Assembly (NCBI GenBank): GCA_963978905.1
Contig: OZ022256.1
Location: forward strand, 21,019,743 to 21,083,742
Source: Trichostrongylus colubriformis
Taxonomy: Eukaryota > Nematoda > Chromadorea > Rhabditida > Trichostrongylidae
Length of the DNA stretch: 64,000 nt
Direction: 5' to 3'
The first letter of the stretch is position 1; each line of letters begins with the position of its first letter. This document shows positions 11,765 to 24,886 of this stretch, piece after piece. A program made the position numbers and the translations under genes. The notes under the pieces are model-generated. The model made no database searches and had not been told where the DNA came from. It was given only the letters and a program-made list of their open reading frames with translations.

Positions 11765-12322
11765 ATGGATGAATTATCGAACCCAATCTTGTTTACAAGT
11801 ATGTGAGGGTGAGTAATCAAAGGCACTTTGCAGACGATTTTGCTTCGCGACTTTATAGCTCTTTGAGTTCCCCAGCATCGGGCTCCTCGTTCTCTGAACT
11901 TATGGACTAAGCTGCTCTTATTCAGTACGTAACCCTATCGCAAATATTTGCAGAGAACTCCGTGCGCCTGGCGTAAAAATCATCTCGACATCTCGTTACA
12001 CGTCGCGACCTAAAAATCATCGTCGCATGTGTAACGGGCACAAACTACACGTGGAGACATCAGAGTGATCATCGGAGTGATGCTTTAAAAATTACAAAAT
12101 AAAGAGGATTTTCAGGAGCGTTGTAAGATTGTGTGCATGCAAATTCTATGCTGATCAGTTTGTGAAGAGTCCTTGGTCACCAGGGCAACCACGCTTTCCA
12201 TCTACACTTACTGGTCTTCTTCTTCTTCCGTACAGGTAGAGAATCGATATCAGATATGTGCATTCAAGGTAACCCATGAAACCCTTGATTGTGTTTCGAA
12301 AAAGTTCATAAGATCAGCTTAC

Positions 12323-14737
12323 CGTAGGAGAAGCGGGGCTGATGGGTGCCGATCGTACAGCTTCCTCGTACGTCGGCGGTGCATCAAATTTGGGATCGTG
12401 TTGTGATGGTGTGATGTACATGGGTAGATCGGTCATTCGTGGGAAGGCGGGTATCACAGGCAGTTCCGAGTTCGACGATAATGAATTCCGAGCTCCCGTC
12501 AGCGTCATTCGCTGAAAATACTGTAAAAATGAAGAGCTGAAGCCTGGGTGTGGACAATGACACAGCTTGTTGTTGAGGAACCAGTCATGGCTTTTTTCAA
12601 TATTTAGCCTTGATAATCGTGTACATTATTACACTGTGAATAATTGAAGTCTGAGGTGGAGGTGGTGTTATGATGACGGTGCCGCTCTACATGCGCACGT
12701 GTCAAGTCCTAGGCCAATGTCCGCACAATCAAGCCTTCCACCCATCCGGCGCATTTGAATCGGTATCAACCACAACGGATGGGCCCTTTTGCAAGAGACA
12801 GAAGATGCTCAACGCCGCATGATTCACCCATCAATTATTGCATAACGGCTGGTCACGTATAGTCTACAAGTGCTCGTGAAGGAGAACGCGTCAGTGGGGC
12901 ATGGAATTCCCGGACTTGATGCCACACTTAATTAAAAGGGGAATGCTGAAATGAGCAGACTGGAAAAGGAGCGTTTCTAAAGAATGTAGGATCAATTCCA
13001 TTCCTTTTGGTAATTCAACAATCGTTTGGGAAGTTGCACATAACACCTTGCTAAATCAACGTCCTGTCAAGAGAGGAAATTATACTGCGATGCCTCCGAG
13101 CGTGAAAGTTTTTCATTGCCGCTCGTTCACTCGAAAGGATGAACCTGTACGGAGTCCTTTCACTAATGATGCTCACTTATTCCACCATCGAATCCAAACA
13201 AAGACAAAAAGTCGTTTACCGAGCACTAAATAGAAATTGTCAGCAAAATAATTCTGTGTATTTCCTTGTACTACTGGAATATCTCATTTCTCGCTAACGG
13301 CATACTCGGCATTGTCATACTCGGCACTTCAGGTATAGTGACGCCCATAACGTCGATGCGAAAGAATTTGAGCGTCTTTTCCAGTCCGCCTAATTACCGA
13401 TCAAATGTGGCTCAACATTGCTCACATAAGTTTCCATTGGTTAAAAACCGCTTAGCAAAGAGCTATTACGTATCGAAACGACATTCGACCCGCATGGTCC
13501 CTCTGAGTTGGAGACCAGTGTTTCTGTGCAATGAAATCAACTGTTCGGCTCGAGTTACAACGTCTCGCATGGATCACAAACCACACATCGCTGATCACTA
13601 CGCCGAGTGCTCTCGGAGCACAATTGAATTGTTGATGCATTTGGGCGGGGCTTGAGCTATTTTCGAGCGAGACCACCTGAATTTATAAGGGAGGGCGTAT
13701 ATTGAACAAAGGAATCCCCTTTCAAAATCTAAAAGTGCGCATAAAAAATTATGTTATGTAAGTTGTCTTGTGAATGCAGAGATATGTGAGCTGTGAACTA
13801 ATTGAAAAATGCCCCTTTTCAGGAACTTGATCGTGTGGTAGAACAGCAATCATCAGTAGCCTCACGTGACATGAGAAAGGAAACAAGTGGAGAAATAATG
13901 AATCATGGTGACAGACATAGAAAATTTGAGAGCCCAGATCCTTGCTGCTTTGATTCTGATGTCTACCTTTGATGGACAACACCAGAAATAATTAGGATCT
14001 CGACTTATCGCTCGTTACTTTCAAAAGTGTAGTATACTCTTCTTGGAATAAAAAACATCTGCTCATGGGCTCCAGTGTGGTTAGAGTATGGGTTCACTGC
14101 GGTGTGCTTAGAATATGGGTTTATCTATTGACATGCTTCGGAAGAGTTACAGTATTGCTGTAGCTGCATAATTTCCCAGCTTCAGCTACTTCTAGGCACC
14201 TTCTTAGAGAGTGCAGCTCCGACTTTTGGAAATCCCGTATTTTTGCTGCTTGTAGAACCTCTTTAAGATCCACCCTATTCCCCTCCAATACTACATAGAC
14301 CGCAACAGACAAAGTGACCAGGGAACCAGCTCTCCCGTTTCCGGCTCGTAAGAAATTGGGATACCAAGGATATACTTGAGAACATCCAATACTGGTAGAG
14401 CTCTCTTGTTACAAGAGTTGTTTAGCAGCTACAAAAATCAAAAATATTAATGTTACATTTATCGAAAATAGGAAAGAAGACGAATTTTGTTTACCTTTCA
14501 CTTCGACGCATGAGCTTCCACTACTAACAGTGTTGATGCAGTGTTAATATTACTAAGAGCAGATCAAATAGGTTACCTGAATACGATGCTGTGTCCGCCG
14601 GGTTCTTCTGTTGTTGACGAGCATACAGAATAATGTGATGACGACGGACACAATGGCAACGGCGGCAATGATAAGTACCGTCAGCGCACCATTCGGAATT
14701 CCTTTGGATGATGCCGTGTCTGTGTCGTAGGGCATAT
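12323..14737 (-). CDS. One-pass membrane protein with PPxY tail, two 3'-side exons
   Basis: Two exons splice in phase: 14737-14577 (161 bp, acceptor TTTCAG, donor CAG/GTAACC) and 12511-12323 (189 bp, acceptor TTTTCAG, donor ACG/GTAAGC). The first encodes a short Ser/Thr-rich stalk, a membrane helix ([20 protein letters not shown]) and a basic stop-transfer [11 protein letters not shown]. The second encodes a cytoplasmic tail ending with [12 protein letters not shown], a PY motif that normally binds WW-domain ubiquitin ligases or adaptors. Topology is therefore type I with the N-terminus outside. The upstream extracellular exons and the last exon are not securely found; the cholinesterase-like exon near 18.2 kb on the same strand is a candidate. 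The 2.07-kb intron (12512-14576) holds no recognised element. Protein family unknown. Confidence 0.75.
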
Positions 14738-14890
14738 CTGAAACCTAGTTGTTAAACTTGGCAAAAATGCAAAGTAAGTGTCAAGTGTCAAGTTCCATTG
14801 AGAAATAGAATTTCAGCGTGAAGTGAACCCACGCTGATTTGATGGCAAGGATTTTCATATGCAGATTTATATAATTAAGTATAACGTATA

Positions 14891-15635
14891 CAGGGGGTGC
14901 CAAAAAAAAAGTAATTTTGCCCACGGCTCACATCTGCCAATTTTACAAAACGTAGGGAAACGAAAGAGATAAAGGTATTGGGGCAAAACATTCCCGAAAT
15001 GTTCCTCTGAAAGCAGGAACAAGCTGTGGCTCCTCACGTTCATGTTCATAAAAATATGGAGGTTTCATTCGGCGCAGTCGGGCTTCGGAGTACCTACATT
15101 TAAAAATTCGCTAAAAACAGTGGAGCCAAGCTCCGTGGTAGTTCTTTTGTGGGAAGCTTCCTGAGGGTTGGCCCTTCGGTTCTTGGAAGTTACAGAGCCC
15201 CTGCTGCTTGGACAAGGCTGCTATGATCCAAAGTATCATTTTCATGCCTCAAATCCGCCTCCGGAGGGGTTTCAGTGGTAGGGGAACGTTTTGGCTCTTG
15301 GAAACGAAGGGCGCTGGGAACCCAGGAAAAACGCATTGTTAAAGAACACCATCCGGTATGAATCCCCTTAGGTACGCAGGTTGAACGGACGTCAGCAAGG
15401 TTGTGAAAGAGGGCGAAGAAATTTCGGATTTTGCCCAGTTGAGGTGATACATCTTGTTCAGTCTTTCCTTGCTCCCGTTTCTGCTCGTGCAGGAGGCTGC
15501 CACGGAGTATAGTGATAGAGTTAGGTCTGCTCTTGATTCTGGGGATGAGAATACCTCAATAGAATTTACTGTAGTTTCGCTAAATGGGGTCGAAAGTGGA
15601 GGAGACAAAATTACTTTTTTTTTTGGCACCCCCTG
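14891..15635. mobile_element. TA-flanked 745-bp MITE (CAGGGGGTGCC family), copy a
   Basis: Begins CAGGGGGTGCCAAAAAAAAA and ends with the complement, flanked by TA (14889-14890, 15636-15637), as expected of Tc1/mariner-type mobilisation. The body has no transposase. The recurrent 60-96 codon open frames in it (for example around 15454-15629) recur in the other copies and are non-coding by-products. Confidence 0.9.
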
Positions 15636-15637
15636 TA

Positions 15638-17434
15638 TACTTATATAATATAATTATAGTAGTAATTAGTAGTATTCCAAACAAAGTTATGAACGTTTTC
15701 AAGGAAGGTGCTGCCTAGCTGTAACGAGTAATAATTTCAAGAAAGTTCTTAGTGGTGTCGGTCTTGTTTTCTATGTTGTTTCATGCTTCTACTCACAAAT
15801 AATTAAATGTCACACTGTGAAATAAAAACAAAAAAAAAAAATGAATTAGGAGCAACTTCGACCTACTCTTGAAATTTTTCGAATTTCATATAATAGTTTG
15901 ATTATATCTTCTATCATTGAAATCTTTTTTTTTTTTGATTCGATGACATACATATATGGAAGCAAACATAATAAGTGTGCGTACATACGCGTATCAAGCG
16001 GCGCTACCGCACACATCCTGTGCACATATGTAGCACATTTCAAAACACCTTGTATGTTTAAAAAGAGATAACGCAATTGCTCTGAACTGTTTTTTTTCTA
16101 CTTCAACGAAGTAGCAAAGCTGGCAACTACATCTGCAATCAATCTGCACAAATTAGCAGATGTCAAGAGATACCTCGCACATTGCAATAAAAGGATAAGA
16201 AGATGAAGTTTCTGGCGTTAATCAATCCCTTCTTGGGATGCGCCGCAAATTCTAGTCCCGTTCAGATTCGTGGTGCCAGATGAATGCGATTTGGTCTATC
16301 CAAAAAAAGGCGGGGCTAGCCGATATACAAGTCAGTATTTTTACCTTCCCAGATGAGTCTGGTACAAATGCACAGACTCCGAAGGGATGGAAGGCTTCGT
16401 TGTAGGAAAGCCTTGATGCGATCTGATCCACGTACAATGAGCGTGGGAGCGCACGCCACCTCCGCACAGCTTGTTCTGAGCTATGCAGAGCAGAAGCAGA
16501 CTCATGCGTAGCTGTACCGCTCACCAGAGGAATAGCAACCCTCACAGAATGTGATAGTGAGAGAGTGCATCTCCTTATGGACCAAATAGTGTATGTTGAG
16601 TGTAAAGCTGGATTTCAGTAATCAGGACCTCATCGAGCCATCACTCAACCACATGTATATATTTTGTATGAGGCTACTTTCACAATATAAACTGGGGCAG
16701 AGTGGTATGTGATTTTATAATGAGCAAAAAATCAACCCATGAGTTTTTAAATGCATTCTTAGCAACCATTCTAGCATCACCCACCCATGAGCTTTCCCTA
16801 TGTGCATGGTAAGCTATAAGAAGTCCGTGGCATCGATATCTGCTACAGATCTCAACTAAAAATGGGGCTACTCACCAAAGATGGATGAGAGATAAAGAAG
16901 AAAGTGCGATATAAACAAACTGCGAAAACATTGCTTCAACTTGCCGCTTTCGGCAGAAGTGTTGCTGCTGGGGAGGGGTGGTCTTTTGCATCATGATGTT
17001 TGGCACTGGATTATCTATTCACAACACCGAATTTCTGCTAATCTTCTCCTTCGAACTAGGAGCTCCACTTAACATAACATTTTTCCATAAGATTGAAATG
17101 CGAATGTGGGCCGGTTCCAAACAACATATTCATAAATATACTACAAAAGAAAATGATTTCAGACCTCCCTCAAAGAGCATTGTTTTTCAGTTCAGGGGCA
17201 GCTCAAGAGCTCTGCGCGATCCGTTCGTTGGTGATGACAGCAATGGAAGAACCAAGCGCATTCGGTGGGTGTGTAAAAAACCGCGTAATAAATTGGTCCC
17301 TGGATCAAGTTGCAATGACGCACACATACATACCTAGGCAAACGTTATCGTGTACATATAGGAAAGTATATATATCCATACGCACACATATATACCTGAG
17401 CATACGTCATCGGTTACATATAAGAAAGTATATA
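15638..17434. other. Mostly unassigned, one candidate minus-strand exon
   Basis: Poly-A/T rich. On the minus strand 16545-16300 a frame reads DQIASRLSYNEAFHPFGVCAFVPDSSGK followed by GTAAAA, a possible donor, but all three frames are open there, so coding cannot be claimed. It could belong to the membrane-protein gene downstream. Confidence 0.3.
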
Positions 17435-17945
17435 CAAGGGGTACCAAAAAAAGAGTAATTTGGCTCACAGTGACATCCGCCAAGTATACAACTCTTAGGG
17501 ATATTGAAGAGATAGAAATATTGGGGCAAAGCATTCCCGAAGTGTTTCTTCAAAAGTAGGGACAAGCTGTGGCTCACTACATTCACCTTCATAAAAATAT
17601 GGAGCCTTCTAACGGCGCAGTCGGGCTTCAGAGCACCTACGATATCAAGGTCCACTTTAAACACTGGAGCCGGTTCCGTGGTAGGTCTCTTGAGGGAAGC
17701 TTCCTATGGATTGGCCCTTCCGTTATGGGAGTCACACAGCGCTTGCTGCTCCGACGACGCTGCTATGATCCGAAGGTCATTTTTCATACCTCAAACTCCC
17801 TCCGGAGGGGTTTTATTGGTAATGGCACGTTTTGGTTCTTGGAAACGAAGGAAGTTGGGGCCTGGAAGAAACGGAATACTCAAGGGCACCACCCAGTATG
17901 GATCTCCTAACTTGTTTCGCATTTCAGACCCCTCTTTAAAACGTT
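17435..17945. mobile_element. Truncated MITE (CAGGGGGTGCC family), copy b
   Basis: Left end CAAGGGGTACCAAAAAAAGA preceded by TATA, and about 500 bp of diverged family body. The right third and right terminus are missing. The most diverged of the five copies. Confidence 0.8.
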
Positions 17946-18100
17946 TGTATTAGGTAATTCCATAGCTAGTAGCGTTGTTTTTTTTTCAAACGAAAATCTT
18001 TCTTATGAAACATAAGTTTTTGCAGAATGTCATGTCGGAAGAAATTCTTCTGCTCTACAAAGTGACATGTTCAATTTCTGTGTGCGTCATGATGCATCAT

Positions 18101-18400
18101 TTCCAAGCTGGGGAAGTGGTAGGTTTAGTCGACAAAAATTGACAAAACCGGCAATAAATCCAAAACTTTTTTACTCTTAGAAAATTAACCAATCATTCTC
18201 ATAGTTCCTTCCATCTGCTCTCTCTGAAAAGCGTAAGGAAATCCGAAGATGTAGTCGACCTCTTCGTATATTTGCTGGTGCAAACGCGTAATGAAAACCG
18301 TGTTTTGCCACTTCAGAGAGTCCAACGAGGTGTTGTAGCCTACGGATGCCCCTTCCGGATGGATTTGGAATACGAGGTGACCAGTCACGAAAAGATATAT
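18101..18400 (-). CDS. Possible cholinesterase/carboxylesterase-like exon (C-terminal part)
   Basis: The minus strand reads YEEVDYIFGFPYAFQREQ then MEGTMRMIG before a stop or a GTTAAT donor. Cholinesterase-type proteins carry HGxExxFVFGxP followed by about 20 residues and a RxMMxYW segment, which this resembles. About 70 bp further downstream STKPTTSPAW resembles the FxKTGxPTTSPAW segment of nematode carboxylesterases, but no good acceptor precedes it and it is one base out of frame. The usual catalytic His position appears as Ile, which would fit a non-catalytic adhesion type (neuroligin or gliotactin-like). It may be the ectodomain of the membrane protein at 12.3-14.7 kb, or a decayed fragment. 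Confidence 0.35.
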
Positions 18401-20378
18401 TGGCACTCTAGATAGCCTCCATTACTACCGTAATTCATGTGAGGCTCACAGACATATCACACCGGTAGGAAAGTTTTGTGTTATTTTCTAGAAGCGAGCT
18501 GATCTGATCTATAGTAACCGGAAATTCAAGCATATCCACCCTTGTTTTTCTTTCTTTGCCTACATCTGAGTGCCTCCCTCCAGAATGGAGCCTTGGGCGA
18601 AGCAAGGCAAGATGTCTCCGCTACTGACTTGAGCGTACGTCTTGAAGTATCTCCCACTTAGATGTCGAGCTGAGTAGGAGAAGACCTTCGATGGGATGGA
18701 ATGATGTGTAGGCTATACGAAGGCTGGAGGAACACTGTTGATCTACCGGGTTGTGGAATACCTTTTCATTTTCTCATCTTCTGTGTTTGGCTACGTTCTC
18801 TTCACCTTTCGACGAAGTTTATACATGTATCGATAGAGCTTTTTCAGATCTACAAGGAGGTGCCACTAGTCTTTTGAGTACTTTCATGGTTCAATATTTC
18901 TCAGACTTAAGAATGGGGCACTCAGCAAAAACCCATTCACACTTTTCTCGCAAAAAATGGAGAGTTCACCACTGGACACTTTATTGTACAAGAAAATCCT
19001 CAACTTAGACAGTAGATTCATCAATGATGACCTTTTATCCCTCATTGACTTCATCTAAAGTGGAATGAAATCGATGCGCCAAAAGTGCAGATTTTTTTCT
19101 TCAAATTACACCATTTTTGGACCTTGAAAACGATAGTCGACACGATCAAAAACAAATGAAAAGTTTTGTAGAGCTGGAAAAGCACTAACGAATACATATA
19201 CGCATACATTCTTAAAATCTCGATGGCAGTCGAAGAAGAGAAAATGTAACGACTCGAATTTTCGCCTTCTGATTCCTCCGTTCCTAAAATCATATAGGGT
19301 CATCCCACAGGCACGGTTGGCTAGGAGGTGCGAGGTGTGGTGCCAAGTGACCTAACAGTAAGTAATCCTGTAGTTACCTTGCCTAGACTGCCGTTTACTT
19401 TCTAATATAGACTAAAGTCCTTCACCCCCTCATGGAACCCCTAAGGGCACAATGTTATGTACGTATCACTATGGACAATCTAAACATCACTTCGACTTTT
19501 AGGCCGAACAGTCTTCAGTCCTGAAGCAATGATGAAGGAGGAGGTTGACCGCTAGGGCAGGCATCGTCCTCACCCAGCCACATCGTACTCAACGCAGGTG
19601 GTGACAGTCATGAGCAAAATCGCTGTCCTTTGCAGAAAGTACCGATTGAGCATAAGCAACAGGAGAATGGCTGCCTTGGGTATCGTTTCTTATGTTATAT
19701 TGTGGCGGACGCTCATCAGATCAAGAAAAGTGTACAAAATTCAAAAAAATTTTATTCAACTTTCCCTGCATCCTAATGCACCTAGAGAAGCCATAGGAGT
19801 GCTAAAACAACTCAGCAGGATGTAAAAGATCTTAGGTGATACAAAGGCCACGTATGGAATCTTTTCGAAATAAGGGACGCAACTGAGGGCTGGAAATGGA
19901 ATAATTCATTCTTGAGATTTACTAGCACTCTTCAGGGTACCCAGTATATGAAGCGCAAAGCGGTATTCCAATCACTGAACTTCAGACTCTTAGAAAAAGA
20001 AAATAAGAAAGCTACAGAAGTATTTGCGTGTGGTCATCCCCTGAATCCATTTCAGCTGCAGGCACGACAAAAGATGTTTTCGAAAACACGAAGCCATCAA
20101 AATGTGCATCCAGCACAACAAACATTCGCTCTTCTCACCATAAAAATATCGCGATTTGACCTCGTATCATGGAGAATTTGAGTCCTCTCAGTTTTCGAGT
20201 AAAAAGCACGTGAAGGTCTACTTTCGCCAGTCAGTAAATGATTTTCTGCATTCGTGTATACGGCCACTTCATGGAAGCGACAAAACGTGCCAGGGCCTTC
20301 ATCGTTTTCTCAGCGCGGAACCCGAACATTGGAACTACTGCCATGAATGGGTAGCTCGAAGTTTTCGATGACATTACA
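18401..20378. other. About 2 kb without a recognised gene
   Basis: Short open frames only on both strands, no paired transposon ends. Probable intron or intergenic sequence of the minus-strand genes. Confidence 0.35.
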
Positions 20379-23300
20379 TCACTCATTATGGGCTTGTCGC
20401 ACTCTTAACCCGTTGATGTTTGATACATGTGCATAGACTGTGATGTTTGGTAAGCCCACTAAAAAGCCATTCGCATGGAAATCAATATGCACGTATCGCT
20501 CCCGATCACTGCACAACAGGAGGCACGCATGATACACAAGAATCTGTTCCATGGTAAAGAGCAATAGTCTCAGATGAAGTATTGCCCTTGATTTTTTCAC
20601 TGTAAATAAGTTCACTACTGCTCAGTAGCGACAGCTGTGCGAGTCACAGAAACAGTAGGTACCGGAAGAATGTGATTAAGCGCTTCCGTGACCTGACAGG
20701 ACCTACTTCCTTATCCAGGGACCTTACGAATTTCTTGTCTTTTTGCGAAAGCGGATGATCATACCGTTGGAGCAAATACTTAAGCTCAGGGTCTTTGTTC
20801 TGAAGAAAACGACGGCGACCTCTTACTACGATCCCCCTGATAAAAACCACAATGAAGTGGATTCTTCATGCAAGTTCCATCACTAAACAATTATTTCTGA
20901 TGCTTCCCTTCCTATCCAGGAAACACAGTTACAGGATATTCAAAGTCCTTGTTTAGGAGGTGACGCAACACGTATGTATGCATTATGGTTCGGCATTCTG
21001 CAGAGAGTCCCACCGCAACTATTACAATTCACAGCAGCGAAGTACTGCGACCACCTTATTTTTACCATTGGCATATAAAGTTCTACCAGTGATGTTTTAC
21101 TCGAGTAAAGGAGGGAGCAAAAGAAGAGCCTATGCCCAAGAGTCAAATGACCTCCTAGGAGGGTGTATCAACTTCTACAAGTAGGAAAGGGTTCTTGGAA
21201 TGGGAAGGTCATTCATCAACTAGTTTTCCAACTAATCCTTGGCAAAAATTTACTTCCCCTATCTTCACAGACCATTCCTGTACCCTAACAAAGACGGAAA
21301 AAAATAGAGAAGTAAAAGAGTCAAAATTAAAGAATTCTCATCACAAGTGATCCACATACCATGTATATTGATTATAGTATGGCGTAGAAGTCTTATTTTG
21401 TAGCCTTAATGAAGATGCAAATCGGCAGCTAGGACACTATCTAGTAGAATGATAAAATATTTATTTTTAGAGGTTACTGGGAGTATATAATAGAATGGAC
21501 TATTTCGAAGGCTCGTGGCAGACACTATTTACCAAATATGTAGCACACCAGTAAAAGTAAGAAGGGCTAGGATGTAAGATTTTACTAAGAGTGGCGGTAT
21601 TGAACATGAGCAAACACTTCTGTTCATCCGGAGAGGAGCACTTTGAAAGGAAACCTCAGGAATGCTGTCAAGTACATTATTGATAAAAAAAAATCAGTAA
21701 CTTTGGCAAGGCTGTGAAAGTAATAGTCAATCAAGACAACTTGAATACCATTATGACACCTAAAGCAATGATTTGAGAAAAAAATCTATCGCAAATCGTA
21801 CCTTGCTAAAAAAGTTAATGTTCCAGATGACAAGACACACTCTTTGGGTCGTACTGAACGATACTGATAAGGACGTCATTATCAGTATCGTTCAGTACGA
21901 CCCGGAGAGAAGAGTTAAATCTTTAAAAAGGGAAAGTAAACAGCCTATAAGCGTCATTCCACTTTGTAATTTGTTTATAGCTTAAACTGGGATCGACACC
22001 TTGTAAGGGTCGCTGTTGACAATGAAGACCCTTCAGGACTTCCAAGGTACTCAAAAAAAACTCATCTACACTTAAGCTTGAAATGGGCAAGGAAATGGAC
22101 TTGCACTTCTCATCCGATGCTGCATGATCACGATGACACCAGCGTCTTAAGCCCATTGGCGGCAGCCCGTTCTAACATTCCTGTTACACGAACCGTGCAT
22201 ATGATTCCCGACTACGGCCACGGGGCGTAGATGGACCACAGAGCCTTACTATTGGGAGCACCTTTTGCACCGCACAGCTCATTCATTCAAGATTCTGTGA
22301 ATTATGCAAATGGACAAACCGAGTAGAATACATCAAAAGGCTTATGACTTACATAGAGCCACTTTTCAATATAAATAATTAGTCTACAACAAAGATTAGT
22401 GGTAGCTGATCAAAAAATTGTACGTGCTTCCCAATTCTGCCAAACACCTCAAAATTGCGTATATGGTTTTGGTACTTTGGCACCTTGTACTACGTAGCAT
22501 CTTCTTGCCTATAACCAGCTTTTGTACTGTTGTGTAGCATGGAACTTACATAGTTGCCACTTGGCGTGGCGTGGTACGGCTGTGCGTCTATTAGCTCGTA
22601 CTTGAACATTACTCCGTCAAGAGTCTCTTTTTTAACGTTGACATGCCTGTGAGGAATTTGGTAAATATTTATCAGCCATAAAAATCCCAGTGAGCACTGC
22701 AATATGAAGGTCTTTAAAACAAATGGTCTTGAATCGATTCGACTCGATTAGTTGCCATCTCGTGGCAGGAGCAATGTAAGTCGCCAGGTATGAGCTCATC
22801 CTTACGTTGATCTAATCGTTTTCTTCCCTCATGACAATAGCTTTGATCCAATTTCACAGGATGTAGGAAACGTAGAGGAGATGTTGGTGGGATTGTTTTT
22901 TCACTGTGATTATGACGTATACGCTGGTATCGTATATTAGCATAATTCTCACCAAAACTTTATGTGCATGGGATTACTTGGAATGCTACAGTATCTCATG
23001 TGTAGTAACACAAAATGAAAGAAAGCAGATATCATTTACAGCATGGATGAGCGGGCATCTTGGCCTTATAATGGTGAAAAGTTTGCAGGTATAGAAAAGG
23101 AAATTTGGATTAGAAGTACAAAAGCAGTGGAGGGTTGTACACAGACTTGAATTTAGTTCGATTCTGGCATAGCGGATGTTTTCCCCTTGTTAGGCTCCAA
23201 TCTTTCGCGAATCTCAAAATTTTAATGGACTTGTAATGTAGCGAAATTGCGAAAGTAAAAATATCACAAAAGGGCAGTTGTTTCATAGAAGGTAGGTATA

Positions 23301-23780
23301 CAAGAAGACGGTCATGGTGAAGAAATAGATCTATGGTGAACTTAACGCCCCACTGGATGCCGCGCCGAAGGCAACCAAAACTTTTATGCATCGTGGCTCG
23401 AAAATTGACGTGAGATTCATCTAGGAAAACGAAAAGTGACGTGTATATCTGCCTGCCACACAAACCATTTTCGAGTCTAGTTGAATCCATATGCCCGCAC
23501 GGTTTTGAATATTAATAGAATGCATGGTGCATCCCAAAAAAGGAGCTGATCATTTGGAATATCTTATCCTCGTGAATTCTTAAAATCTCGCCAAAAGTGC
23601 AAAAACATAAATGTAGGAATGGCGGTCTCTTATCGGTTCAGTAAAAATGACAAAAATTAATAGGATCGACGTGGTCATTCATCAAAACAACTGATTCAAT
23701 CAGCTGACCTCGTGGTATAACGTCAACATCAGCGGCTAGGAAGGCTTGATGATTGGAGAGCTCGAGAGGCATAATAATCA
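20379..23780 (-). CDS. Unidentified spliced minus-strand gene (exon set)
   Basis: Two exons are well bounded: 22646-22550 (97 bp, acceptor CCTCACAG, donor TAT/GTAAGT), reading HVNVKKETLDGVMFKYELID then AQPYHATPSGNY, and 20799-20728 (72 bp, acceptor TTTTCTTCAG, donor TTC/GTAAGG), reading NKDPELKYLLQRYDHPLSQK then DKKF. The first ends and the second begins in phase 0, so they join directly. Two weaker candidates flank them: 23780-23709 (LELSNHQAFLAADVDVIPRG) and 20530-20379 (FHANGFLVGLPNITVYAHVS...). The DVDVIPRG piece and the late FLV..NxxGLRVRQ piece loosely recall glycosyltransferase family 49 (DxD and C-terminal regions), but the conserved middle was not found and the outer phases do not match, so this is a guess only. 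Real gene likely; function unknown. Confidence 0.5.
21846..21903. repeat. Perfect 25-bp hairpin
   Basis: Left arm GGGTCGTACTGAACGATACT... (21846-21870) is matched base for base by the right arm 21879-21903 around the 8-nt loop GGACGTCA. It lies in apparent intron or intergenic sequence and has no transposon-type ends or target duplication. Confidence 0.95.
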
Positions 23781-24886
23781 CTGGACAAAGGTCTGTAGTA
23801 CAGCTGAGGTTTGCAGTTGAATTGGACGATAATCTCAGCGATAGGAGGATGACCAAAGTTATGGAATGACGGCAGGAATGAGTAGGAGGGGGAACGGTGC
23901 CGGCGTGTCAGGCTGGTTCAGTTAATCTTCCGCCTCACGCGATTATTTGACTATCAAATACACCTCGACTTCGCCAGTTTGCATATTGCATAACATCCAG
24001 GTCAATAACGAGAAATCTTTGTTTCAGGGAAAGCTTCAGGTTCTTCAATTTTGCATGACGGAGGCTACAGAAGGAACCTCCGCTATTTATCATTCAGCTA
24101 GAAAGTGGCGAGCATCTCGATAATAGTTAAGTTTTTGGATAATTGCAAGCTTTGGGAAACTTATTATCGGAAATGATCTTTTTGTTTCTGTTCAATATTG
24201 CGTGGATTTTCATTGCCCACAAGATACATAATCATGATTGGCAGTCGCTGCCAAACTGCAAACTGCAGCAATGGCTACCAATAACGGTTTAAAAAAACTT
24301 TAGTTGTCGAGTTGTTTGCTAAGGTAATGGACTGCTTTTTTGATGAAATATCTTTTATTAGCATCATTGTTGTTGAGTCAACGGACATGCGAAGAAATTC
24401 GTAAATAATATTGATTTATAAAAAGCAAATATGTGTCATTCAAAAGACGTGACAATATGCATTGAATTGGCACTGTTACAGCAATCACAAACAAGGAATG
24501 GCCTTAAAAAAAGGTGGTTGCGACTATCACAAGTACTATGAACTTTCGCACATTCGGCCTGAGGAAGCGATTTATTTTGCACCAGCCCACCAGTCTTTCC
24601 CTTTTCGGGATCTTGACTGGAATGAGCTGGTTTGAGTAAGATAAAGGGATGGCACAGATAAATATAGAAGCAAATGAATGGAGCAGTGTGCCGCAACAAC
24701 AATAGCATCACCCTTATGCAGCAAGCAGCTTTTGCGCTTTTCGAAGAGAACAGAAGATCTTGACTTTTAATGAAACATACCTTGAGATTATTGGCAACAA
24801 GTTATTGGCATGAATTCATATAAAAGGTAAATAAGAGACTAAAATTTGGGGTATGTCCTGCAAGAGTGCAATTTGCAACATACATA
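23781..24886. other. Unassigned; possible signal-anchor exon on minus strand
   Basis: On the minus strand, 24711 down to about 24550, a frame starts MMLLLLRHTAPFICFYIYL and continues into a hydrophilic stretch (DPEKGKTGGLVQNKS, ECAKVH). It could be the first exon of the minus-strand gene below, encoding a type II signal anchor, but no phase check was possible. Confidence 0.25.

Noticed and set aside
13266..13655. 129-codon plus-strand frame
   Set aside because: It lies inside the intron of the minus-strand membrane-protein gene, lacks a convincing start and splice sites, and the opposite strand is also open.
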